The notes under the pieces are model-generated. The model was not told the DNA's origin, did no database searches, and saw only the letters and a list, made by a program, of their open reading frames with translations. A stretch of DNA of 64,000 nt from Paracoccaceae bacterium (GTDB taxonomy: Bacteria; Pseudomonadota; Alphaproteobacteria; Rhodobacterales; Rhodobacteraceae): the NCBI GenBank assembly GCA_009773055.1, contig WOUW01000002.1, positions 1-64,000 on the forward strand, given 5' to 3'. This document shows positions 27,610 to 35,871 of the stretch, in pieces. Position 1 is the first letter of the stretch. The number at the start of each line of letters is the position of its first letter. Made by a program: the position numbers and the translations under genes.

Positions 27610-27993
27610 TCACCCCTTCCCCCTCTCATCCACCATCCGCATCCCCAGCCGCCGGTTCATCTCCTGCGCCTTCACCAGCCAGACGAACCCCAGCACCGGC
27701 CCCCACAGCAGCGCGAACAGCGCAGACCGCCCCAGGAAGAACCCCACCCGCTCGACCGGAGCCGCCAGGATCCCCGCCACCACCCCGTCATTGATCGCCG
27801 CATACAGCCCCACCGCCAGCCCGGCCCCCACCACCACCGCGACCACAGCCGTCTTCACCACCGCCCAAGCCAGCACCCGCTGCGACAGGCCGTCAGCCCC
27901 CGCGAACCACCCCGGCAACCACGCCACCAGCGCACTCAACCCCGCCAGCGGCAGGATGGAGTTCCACAGGTCGAGGGTCAGGGCGTTGGTCAT
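27610..27993 (-). CDS. Hypothetical membrane protein
   Basis: MTNALTLDLWNSILPLAGLSALVAWLPGWFAG... several TM segments; start at internal Met of ORF 27610..28104. Confidence 0.7.
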   Translation of the reverse strand: MTNALTLDLWNSILPLAGLSALVAWLPGWFAGADGLSQRVLAWAVVKTAVVAVVVGAGLAVGLYAAINDGVVAGILAAPVERVGFFLGRSALFALLWGPVLGFVWLVKAQEMNRRLGMRMVDERGKG

Positions 27994-27998
27994 TGCGG

Positions 27999-28199
27999 CT
28001 ATTCCTTGCCTTCGTGATACTTCACGAAATTGGCAACCGAGCCGTAGTGCTCCTTCACCAGCCGCTGCTGCGCGATCATCATTTTGGAACCGCGCTCCGG
28101 CCAACCATGGGCTTCAAACATTTGGGTCGTGCCGCCGTACTTCGCCTTGGCAATCCGCGCGATTGCTTTAGCGTCCCATCCCGGCTCGTGTCCCATCAC
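27999..28199 (-). CDS. Small hypothetical protein
   Basis: 66 aa; start overlaps the stop of the AAA+ gene; MMGHEPGWDAKAIARIAKAKYGGTTQMFEAHGWPERGSKMM. Confidence 0.6.
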   Translation of the reverse strand: MMGHEPGWDAKAIARIAKAKYGGTTQMFEAHGWPERGSKMMIAQQRLVKEHYGSVANFVKYHEGKE

Positions 28200-30124
28200 C
28201 CCTTCCCCTCCAGATACCGCCGCTTCGCCTCTTCCGTCCGGCCAAAGTCGCGCACCATCGCGGCAATCGCCACCTCGTCCGACTTGTCGGCATAGCGGAA
28301 CTCGGAATCGGCGTAGCGGTTGATCTCCTGGATCACCATCTCGACCGAGATCGGCGTCATCAGCCCCCGGATCATCGCCAGCTTCTCGTCATAGGGCCTG
28401 AAGAGGAAGAGGTCCGGCTCCTCCATCCACGCGTCCGGCAGTTCAAAGTCCATCGCCCGAACCTTCACCGCATCGGTGATGTTCTTGATCGCCCGCCCCG
28501 TGAACCGCTCATCCGCCTGCTGGATCGCCTTCAGATACGCCCCCATTTTGGCCAGCGTATCCAGCTTGCCGATCTCACCTTGGACCTTGTCCCAGACCTT
28601 CAGCAACCCCTCCTCATGCGGCTTCGAATACCCCTCGAAGCTGGCGGTAACGGCCTTCTTGATCTCCTGCGCCGCGAACAACTCATGGTCCCCCACCGGG
28701 ATCGCGTGGTTCTTGCCCAACAGCAGCGAGAGGATGTCGATGTAATCCTCCCGGCTTTGCGGCCCGTCGACCAGAAACCGCGCCCCGGCCCGCTGCCGCA
28801 GGGCGTCGTCCACATTCTCCGGGTAGTTCGAGAACATTCCAAAAGTGCAGTTCCCCCGCACCACCGTCCCCGCACCTGCGAAGGCCTGCATGAAGACCGC
28901 CGTCACCTCCTGCTGACCCGCCGACGACTGCCGGTCCCCCCGCTTGCCCGCCACCTGGTCGATGTCGTCGATGGTCCCGAAGCCGATGACCGAGGGGTCC
29001 AGCACCGCATCGATGAACGCCTTCGCGTTCTGCCCCGACTTGCCCTGATAGCTGTCGATCTGGTCGATGGAGAAGTTCTGATACCGGAACGGATACCCCG
29101 CCACCTTGCAGTAATCGTTGAGCAATCCCGCCATCATCTGGATCAGCGTGGTCTTCCCCGTGCCGGGCTTGCCGTCCCCCATGAAGGTGAAGATGAACCC
29201 GCCCAATTCCGCAAACGGATTCAGCCGCCGCTCGAAATCATAGGCCATCAGCATCTTCGACAGCCTAAGGCTTTGATACTTGGCGATGTGGTTCCCCACC
29301 ACCTCATGCGGCTTCTTGAAGGCCATGGCGATCATGCCGCCCTTCGCCGCCTTGGCCGGCTTGAACCCCGCGATGGTCAGCCCGTCGGCCTCCACCTTCC
29401 ACGAGGCCCCCGTGAAGACCGACACCCGAGCGCCATTCTCCGCCCGGATCTGCACCTTCTTCATCAGCGCCTCGGCAAAGGCTGACACCACCGCCACCAG
29501 CTTCACATCATCCGTCGCCAGCGCGCCGATGTCCTGATCCAGCTCCCAGAGCGCGCCCTGCAGGGCCAGCGGAGCATTGTCGGTCAGGACCTCCTCCACC
29601 TCCCCCAGCTCCACCGTCCCCGGCCCTACATGCGGCGCAATCAGGTAGGCCAAGGCATTGGCAAAGGTGAACAAAACCACCAGCGCCTCGCCCTGCAGAA
29701 GCTCCCCGAACTCGCCCCGCTTCGGCTCCGGCACCCGGCCCTCCAGGTTCGCCTTCTTCAACTCGGCCAGCCCCGACTGCGCCGAAAACGTCTCCCCCAT
29801 CGCCAAAGCAATCGCCAAGCCACGCCGCAAGGCATTCAGCACCGCTGCCTGCACCGGGGTCACCAGCCCGTCGCCAAGACCTTCCACCCGCTCCGCCAGC
29901 CGCACGCCACCCGGCCGCGCCGTCGACCGCGTTGCCATCCCCGGCACCGTCGACCGGAACGTCGGCCGCGTCCCGATCCCCGGCGACCGCTCCGCTACCT
30001 GAGCCTGCACCAAAGCCTTCGCCAGCCGCGGCGCATGATCGAAGCCCAGAACCATCCCGAGCGCCGCCTCATACTGCGCCCGGATCGTCTCTTCCTTCAG
30101 CTCCATCGTGTCGCGCGTGCTCAT
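28196..30124 (-). CDS. AAA+ family ATPase
   Basis: Walker A GDGKPGTGKTTLIQMMAG, Walker B-like VIGFGTIDDIDQVAGKRGDRQ, arginine-rich DDALRQRAGARF; start at MSTRDTMELKEE. Confidence 0.85.
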   Translation of the reverse strand: MSTRDTMELKEETIRAQYEAALGMVLGFDHAPRLAKALVQAQVAERSPGIGTRPTFRSTVPGMATRSTARPGGVRLAERVEGLGDGLVTPVQAAVLNALRRGLAIALAMGETFSAQSGLAELKKANLEGRVPEPKRGEFGELLQGEALVVLFTFANALAYLIAPHVGPGTVELGEVEEVLTDNAPLALQGALWELDQDIGALATDDVKLVAVVSAFAEALMKKVQIRAENGARVSVFTGASWKVEADGLTIAGFKPAKAAKGGMIAMAFKKPHEVVGNHIAKYQSLRLSKMLMAYDFERRLNPFAELGGFIFTFMGDGKPGTGKTTLIQMMAGLLNDYCKVAGYPFRYQNFSIDQIDSYQGKSGQNAKAFIDAVLDPSVIGFGTIDDIDQVAGKRGDRQSSAGQQEVTAVFMQAFAGAGTVVRGNCTFGMFSNYPENVDDALRQRAGARFLVDGPQSREDYIDILSLLLGKNHAIPVGDHELFAAQEIKKAVTASFEGYSKPHEEGLLKVWDKVQGEIGKLDTLAKMGAYLKAIQQADERFTGRAIKNITDAVKVRAMDFELPDAWMEEPDLFLFRPYDEKLAMIRGLMTPISVEMVIQEINRYADSEFRYADKSDEVAIAAMVRDFGRTEEAKRRYLEGKG

Positions 30125-30133
30125 CGGCCAAGC

Positions 30134-30180
30134 CCTTTCTTCTGTTCGCAAATATCCCGGGGCCCGGGGCAGCGCCCCGG
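30134..30180. repeat. Palindromic repeat (family 2) between AAA+ gene and upstream operon gene
   Basis: cctttcttctgttcgcaaatatcccggggcccggggcagcgccccgg. Confidence 0.75.
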
Positions 30181-30193
30181 ACGCCTGCAAAGC

Positions 30194-31330
30194 TCACAAC
30201 GTCGGAATCAACCGCCCTCCGGCCCCCACGACGAACTTCCGCAGCCCCTGCAACCCCTTGGGGTTCTGCTCGACCAGCACCTGGTAGGGCTTCTCAGGCA
30301 GGATGATCATCCGGTCCTGCCGCGTAGCCCCCAGCTCCGCCCCCGCCACCGGGTCCAGCTTGTAGACCTGCCGCAAGACGCTGGAGAACCACCCGTCCTT
30401 CACCTCTTCCTCACGGTCCGAGATCAGATCCTCCACCGTCCAGACCAGCGCCCAGTCCTCGCCCTCCGGGGCCTTCGCGCCTTCCAGCACCTTCGAGATC
30501 GGCCCCGACTGCAGCGTGAAGCTCGCCGAATACATCGGCCCCAGGATGATCCGCCGCAGCCGTTTCGGGTGCAGGTCCGGGAAATCCTTGTCGAACCCCA
30601 TGGCAATCGTCAAAAGCTTGAGACCCCCCACCGACTGCGCCATCAGCGCCGCCTGCGCCTCAGGCCAGCGGTAGGCGTCATTCGGCAACGGCTTCTTCCC
30701 GGCATCCTCCAGGTCCATCAGGTGCACCACCGGCAGGTTGACCTGAGTGTCCCAGACCGCCCAATGCACCAGAAAATGCCGCCGCTCGCTCCCAGAATTG
30801 CTGACGTCTTCGATCCACTGCGCGTCGGGGTCGTTCCTTGCCCAGAAGATCCCCCCGGCCAGCAGCGCCTCATAGTAATACCGCTGCGACAGCGCGAACT
30901 GCAGCGCCGTGGGGATCGTCAAGTCCCCCACGATCTGCCGCACCATCCGGTCCTTCAGCTCGGCTTCCGAGGGCATCCCGGCCAGATGCTTCTCGGCCTG
31001 CTGCGCATCGACCGCCATGGTCATCAGTTCCTGCGCCACCGGAAACCCGCTCTCATGCCGGTCGATGGTCAGCCGCGGGGCCGTCTCCCCTCGCCCGGTC
31101 ATCAGGTACTTGTGCGACAGCGCCCGAAACGTCCCCGCAACCGCCGTCAGGTATTTCCCCAACACCCGAGCCTCGGTCCGCGTCAGCCGCCCCTCCGCCT
31201 CAACTTCCGCCGCCACCCGGCCCAGATGTCCGGTGATCCGGACGAACTTGGAAAAGTAGCGGCGCGCGACGAGCGTGTCGTAAAGCTCGGCATGGTCTTG
31301 GACGAGCTGGTCCTTGACCTCGTTTGTCAC
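30194..31330 (-). CDS. Hypothetical protein, operon partner of AAA+ ATPase
   Basis: 378 aa; MTNEVKDQLVQDHAELYDTLVARRYFSKFVRITGHLGRVAAEVEAEGRLTRTEARVLGKYL. Confidence 0.75.
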   Translation of the reverse strand: MTNEVKDQLVQDHAELYDTLVARRYFSKFVRITGHLGRVAAEVEAEGRLTRTEARVLGKYLTAVAGTFRALSHKYLMTGRGETAPRLTIDRHESGFPVAQELMTMAVDAQQAEKHLAGMPSEAELKDRMVRQIVGDLTIPTALQFALSQRYYYEALLAGGIFWARNDPDAQWIEDVSNSGSERRHFLVHWAVWDTQVNLPVVHLMDLEDAGKKPLPNDAYRWPEAQAALMAQSVGGLKLLTIAMGFDKDFPDLHPKRLRRIILGPMYSASFTLQSGPISKVLEGAKAPEGEDWALVWTVEDLISDREEEVKDGWFSSVLRQVYKLDPVAGAELGATRQDRMIILPEKPYQVLVEQNPKGLQGLRKFVVGAGGRLIPTL

Positions 31331-32401
31331 TTATTCCCCATACGCGTTCTTGTCATGCTTCTCGACAATCGCCGCGAACCGGCGGGCAAAGCGCTCATCC
31401 GCCTTCGCCTTCTGCTCCAGGATCGCCCTTGCGAACACCATATGCCCCTCATGCGCTTCCAGCATGTCGGCCATCTTGTCGTTGGTCGCAGCACCTATCG
31501 CCGCCATCGCGGTCTGGGCTTCCTGGTCGGTCTTGACCCCGATCTCGTTGATCCGGTGCGCCACGTCCTGCTGCTGGGCGGTCTTCAAGGACGAGGTCAG
31601 CGCGTCATACAGCACCACCCGCTGCTTGGTGTCCGTCTGCAGCTTGTTGATCAGCACCAGTTGCGTCGCCGCCTGGTTCTGCAGGCTGTCGACCCAGGTC
31701 TTGCCCTTCTCGATATAGCGCTCCAGCGTCTGCGATTTCGCCAGCTTCACCTGTTCATCCTGTACCAGCGCGTTGTATTGCGCGTTCAGGGTCGCCAGTT
31801 CCGTCTCCAGCTTGGTCCGCGCCGCCGCGTCCTGCTCGACCGCGATCTTGTTCTCCAGCTCGATGATCTTCGGGTCCATCCCCGCGATCTCGCGCCGCAC
31901 CGCCTCCAGCGCGCCCACCGTCTCCTCGCGTTCCGTCAGGGTCGAGGCGAGGTTCCCCTCCACTCGCGTCTTCTGCACGTTCAGAAGGTCCAGCTGCCCC
32001 TGCAACAGCCTCACGATCACGTCCGATTTCGAGATCAGGTCCTGCAGCTTGTCATCGACCGTGGCCGCGCGCATCCGCTCCTGCCGCATCGACTCGGCCT
32101 TGGCGGACGAGAAGATGCCAATGAACGACTCCATCCCGGTCTTCGACCGCATCTCGGCAAACTCCGCCGAAAAGCCCGCCGTCACATCGTCCAGCCCCAT
32201 GATCAGCTCGGCGATGTTGGCGTTCATCAGGTCGGTGTGCTTGTTCACATCCTCGAGCGTGGCGTTTTCCACGTCCAGCGTGACGCCCTGGTCCAGCTTC
32301 GACCGGGCTTCCTCGATCCGGCTGGTGATCGCTGAAATCTTCGCCTGCGCCTCGGCGACCTGAGCCTGGCTTTCCTTGATCTGCGTCTCGAAATCGGCCA
32401 T
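31331..32401 (-). CDS. Long coiled-coil protein, TelA-like organisation, hypothetical
   Basis: 356 aa dominated by heptad-like Q/E/A/K-rich helices: MADFETQIKESQAQVAEAQAKISAITSRIEEARSKL... Confidence 0.75.
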   Translation of the reverse strand: MADFETQIKESQAQVAEAQAKISAITSRIEEARSKLDQGVTLDVENATLEDVNKHTDLMNANIAELIMGLDDVTAGFSAEFAEMRSKTGMESFIGIFSSAKAESMRQERMRAATVDDKLQDLISKSDVIVRLLQGQLDLLNVQKTRVEGNLASTLTEREETVGALEAVRREIAGMDPKIIELENKIAVEQDAAARTKLETELATLNAQYNALVQDEQVKLAKSQTLERYIEKGKTWVDSLQNQAATQLVLINKLQTDTKQRVVLYDALTSSLKTAQQQDVAHRINEIGVKTDQEAQTAMAAIGAATNDKMADMLEAHEGHMVFARAILEQKAKADERFARRFAAIVEKHDKNAYGE

Positions 32402-32426
32402 CCGACCCTCCGTTGAACTTCGTTTG

Positions 32427-32458
32427 CATCACATAGTGATGTAACAGCGAATTACATC
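32427..32458. promoter_or_regulatory. Overlapping palindromes upstream of the coiled-coil gene (candidate operator)
   Basis: CATCAC-ATA-GTGATG (32427-32441) overlapping GATGTAA-N7-TTACATC (32438-32458), 26 bp upstream of the start. Confidence 0.5.
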
Positions 32459-32550
32459 ATCCCGGTGCCGGTTTTTCGGCACTCTCAACGGCACAAGTCT
32501 TGCAACAACTAGGCCTATCCGCCAAGCGCGGAATCCCCGCACCCTGCATT

Positions 32551-32595
32551 TGCTCTTTTCCCAAATACTCTCGGGGTTTGGGGGTGAAACCCCCA
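32551..32595. repeat. Palindromic repeat (family 2)
   Basis: tgctcttttcccaaatactctcggggtttgggggtgaaaccccca. Confidence 0.65.
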
Positions 32596-32672
32596 TCAAC
32601 CGAGGAGGAGCGCGCAAGCGCGACGACGAGACCAAAGCCTCGCGCGGCAGCGCTCCGCCTGAAAACCGCCCG

Positions 32673-33506
32673 TCACACCGGGATGTTGTCGATCAGCCGC
32701 ACGCCGTCGACCCAGGCCGCCGCCAGCATCCGGCGCGGGCGGCGCGGGTCGTCCGAGGGCATCAGCGTCTCGGCGTCGCGCAGTTCGATATACTCCACCC
32801 GCTCGAAGCCGGCCTCGCGCATGGTCTCCGCCGCCTCGCGGATCGCCATCCGGTCGGCATGGCCCACGCGGATATCCTGCGCCGCACGAGTTATCGCTGC
32901 ATAAAGCACCGGAGCCTTCGCCCGTCCCGCTGCCGTCAGCCGCACGTTGCGCGACGACATCGCCAACCCATCCGCCTCGCGTATCGTCTCGCAGCCCACC
33001 ACGTCGACCGGCACATTCAGATCCCGGACCAGCCGCAGCACGACCTGCAACTGCTGCCAGTCCTTCTGGCCGAAATAGCCCTTGTCGGCCAAAGTCATGC
33101 CGAAAAGTTTGGTCACCACCGTCGCCACCCCGTCGAAGTGACCGGGCCGCATGTAGCCTTCCAGCGGCTGCGCCACACCTTGCATCGTCACATTGGTGAT
33201 AAAGCCGTCAGGGTAGACCTCCTCCACCGGGGGCGCAAAGATCGCGTCAACCGGCACCGTCGCCAGAAGCGCCGCGTCCGCCTCTTCGCTGCGAGGGTAT
33301 TTCTTCAGGTCCTCGGGGTTGTTGAACTGCTTGGGGTTCACGAAGATCGTCGTGATCACCCGGTCGCATTCACCCCTTGCCCGCCGCGCCAGCGACAGGT
33401 GCCCGTCGTGCAGCGCGCCCATCGTCGGGACCACGCCGATCACTTCGCCCTTCGCCCGCCACTCCCGCGCAAGCGCCCTCAGGTCGGCCACTGTCCGCAG
33501 GATCAT
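32673..33506 (-). CDS. panC: Pantothenate synthetase
   Basis: [51 protein letters not shown]. Confidence 0.96.
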   Translation of the reverse strand: MILRTVADLRALAREWRAKGEVIGVVPTMGALHDGHLSLARRARGECDRVITTIFVNPKQFNNPEDLKKYPRSEEADAALLATVPVDAIFAPPVEEVYPDGFITNVTMQGVAQPLEGYMRPGHFDGVATVVTKLFGMTLADKGYFGQKDWQQLQVVLRLVRDLNVPVDVVGCETIREADGLAMSSRNVRLTAAGRAKAPVLYAAITRAAQDIRVGHADRMAIREAAETMREAGFERVEYIELRDAETLMPSDDPRRPRRMLAAAWVDGVRLIDNIPV

Positions 33507-34333
33507 TTCTTCACCGGAACAACATCGGGAAACGAATGCTCCGCCGCGGGAAACGCACGGCTGCGGACATCCGCGGCATAAGCTGCAATCGCCTCATCCG
33601 CCGCCTTTCCCAGTTCGGCATAGCGCTTCACGAACTTGGGCCGGAAGTCGGTGAACAGCCCCAGCATGTCATCCACCACCAGCACCTGCCCGTCGCAATC
33701 CACCCCGGCCCCGATGCCAATCGTCGGGATCGCCAGCGCCTGCGTGATCCGCCCCGCCAGCCCCTCCGGCACCTTCTCCAGCACGACCGAGAACGCCCCC
33801 GCCGCCTCCACCGCGCGGGCATCCGCCATCACCTTCTCGGCCTCCTCGGCCCGGCCCACCACCTTGTAGCCGCCAAGCGTGTTCACCGACTGCGGCGTCA
33901 AGCCCACATGCGCCATCACCGGCACCCCTCGCGCGGTCAGAAACGCGATCGTCTCCGCCATGTGAACCCCGCCCTCCAGCTTTACCGCTGGGGCAGCCGT
34001 CTCGGCCATCAACCGGCTCGCGTTGCGAAACGCCTGCTGCGGCCCCTCCTCGTAGGACCCGAACGGCATGTCGATCACCGGCATCGCTTTCTGCGCCCCC
34101 CGCACCACCGCGCGACCGTGCAGGATCATCATCTCCATCGTGACGCCCAGCGTGGACGGCAAGCCGTGGATCACCATCCCGACCGAATCCCCGACCAGAA
34201 CGACGTCGCAATGCGCGTCGACCAGCCGGGCCACGGGGGTCGAATAGGCGGTCAGCACGACCAGCGGCTCACCGCCTTTGCGGGCGCGAATATCGGGGGG
34301 AAGCACAGGCCGGACGGGGGAAGTCGCGCTCAT
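33503..34333 (-). CDS. panB: 3-methyl-2-oxobutanoate hydroxymethyltransferase
   Basis: [56 protein letters not shown]. Confidence 0.96.
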   Translation of the reverse strand: MSATSPVRPVLPPDIRARKGGEPLVVLTAYSTPVARLVDAHCDVVLVGDSVGMVIHGLPSTLGVTMEMMILHGRAVVRGAQKAMPVIDMPFGSYEEGPQQAFRNASRLMAETAAPAVKLEGGVHMAETIAFLTARGVPVMAHVGLTPQSVNTLGGYKVVGRAEEAEKVMADARAVEAAGAFSVVLEKVPEGLAGRITQALAIPTIGIGAGVDCDGQVLVVDDMLGLFTDFRPKFVKRYAELGKAADEAIAAYAADVRSRAFPAAEHSFPDVVPVKK

Positions 34334-34489
34334 CTCAGGGCCTCCGCTTTTCGCATTCTGCCCGCCATATGGGCACAACCGCACCCCCATCGCAACAGAT
34401 TTGCGCCGCAGCGCAGCACCGCCGACCCCAAAGCCCCGGGGTTGACCCTTGCCGCCCCATCGCCCTGAATGCCGCGAAAGGAGACCTCA

Positions 34490-34831
34490 ATGCCCCTCAT
34501 CCAGCGCGTCAGCCGCGACGGCACCGCCCCCGACATCACCCGCCCCGATCCGGCCAAGGTGATCTCGGGCGATCCGGTGCACAGCACCTGGAACCTCGAA
34601 GACCGCGACGGGCTTTACGCCGGGCTCTGGCAATCCACCCCCGGCAAGTGGCGCGTCAGCTATTCGGAATGGGAGTATTTCCGCATCCTGTCGGGCTACT
34701 CTCTCCTGACCGGAGCGGACGGCAGCGTCACCCAACTGCACGCCGGCGACAGCCTGATCATTCGCCCGGGCTTTGAAGGGACGTGGGAGGTCGTGCAGAC
34801 CACCCTCAAGGACTACGTCATCCGGCTTTAA
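34490..34831 (+). CDS. Cupin domain protein
   Basis: GLWQSTPGKWRVSYSEWEYFRILSGYSLLTGADGSVTQLHAGDSLIIRPGFEGTWEVVQT. Confidence 0.8.
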   Translation: MPLIQRVSRDGTAPDITRPDPAKVISGDPVHSTWNLEDRDGLYAGLWQSTPGKWRVSYSEWEYFRILSGYSLLTGADGSVTQLHAGDSLIIRPGFEGTWEVVQTTLKDYVIRL

Positions 34832-35817
34832 CCGGCGTCAGACGTGCCCACCGTTACAGCCCCAGAGCTTTCTCCGAGGGCGCATTCTGCGTCCGGAATG
34901 CCCCGGCGTGCGCAGGCGGCCATCCGCTTTTTCTGGGCCCTTTCGGCAGCGGCCTGGTTCTTTGCATCTTGCTTGGCAATGGCAGCCAGGTCCTTCTCCC
35001 TCTGGGCCTCGTTCTCCGCGGTCGCAGGAACCATATGACCGAAGGCATTCAGCATCTGTTGGCCTTCCATGGCCACGCTTTCCGCCTCGCTGCGCACCTT
35101 CACTCGTGTTCCTGTCGGCACCTTGTTGTAAAGGTCGATCGCGTCCTGGTTGAACAGCCGGATGCAGCCCGCGCTGGTCGCATGTCCGATCGAGGCATTG
35201 TCCGCCGTGCCATGGATCCGGAACATCGTGTCCCGCCCACCGCGATACAGATACAGCGCCCGAGCACCCAGCGGGTTCTCCAACCCACCCGGCAGGCCAC
35301 CGGCATAAGCAGCATAAAGGTCAGGCCGCGTGCGGACCATGTTGGCGGTCGGCTGCCACGACGGCCATTCTGCCTTGCGCCCGATCACGCCATTGCCCCG
35401 GAAAGACAGCCCCTCGCGTCCCACTGCAATCGGATAGCGCGTTGCGGTCCCGCCTTCGCCCACCAGATACAACTTGCGTGCAAAGGTATCGACAACCACC
35501 GTGCCCGGAGCCTCGCCGCCCGCATAGCTGACCTCGGTCCGGCGGTTGCCTTCATAAAGGTGTTGCCCCGGCACCGCTTCAATGAAGAACGCACCGTCCT
35601 GAACGCTTTCATACCCAGGCATGACCGCCGGCGTCTTTGTCGTCGGGGCACCTGCGCAGGCCGCAAGCATGGGAAGGGCAAGGATCGCAAGGATCCGGGC
35701 AAGGGAATGGGTCAATTTGGCAGACTCGGGGTTAAGGGCAGCTAACCCAAGCTTCGGCCATGCGCCGGGGTCTGCGTCAAGCCTAAATTCGCAGGAAAAT
35801 CCGAATCTTCGCGGCAA
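34828..35817 (-). CDS. L,D-transpeptidase (YkuD) family protein; true start probably downstream
   Basis: FRIHGTADNASIGHATSAGCIRLFNQDAIDLY catalytic motif; lipobox-like LAAC. Confidence 0.88.
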   Translation of the reverse strand: MPRRFGFSCEFRLDADPGAWPKLGLAALNPESAKLTHSLARILAILALPMLAACAGAPTTKTPAVMPGYESVQDGAFFIEAVPGQHLYEGNRRTEVSYAGGEAPGTVVVDTFARKLYLVGEGGTATRYPIAVGREGLSFRGNGVIGRKAEWPSWQPTANMVRTRPDLYAAYAGGLPGGLENPLGARALYLYRGGRDTMFRIHGTADNASIGHATSAGCIRLFNQDAIDLYNKVPTGTRVKVRSEAESVAMEGQQMLNAFGHMVPATAENEAQREKDLAAIAKQDAKNQAAAERAQKKRMAACARRGIPDAECALGESSGAVTVGTSDAG

Positions 35818-35871
35818 CAGCTGCCCCGAAACCGGATTCGGGTCCGATTCCGGGGCAAGCGTTCGATAAGG

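Noticed and set aside
29630-32335. 901-aa plus-strand ORF
   Set aside because: Antisense to AAA+/378-aa/coiled-coil genes; R/H/L/Q-rich translation, no domain pattern
34783-35745. 320-aa plus-strand ORF
   Set aside because: Antisense to the L,D-transpeptidase gene, whose catalytic motif is clear
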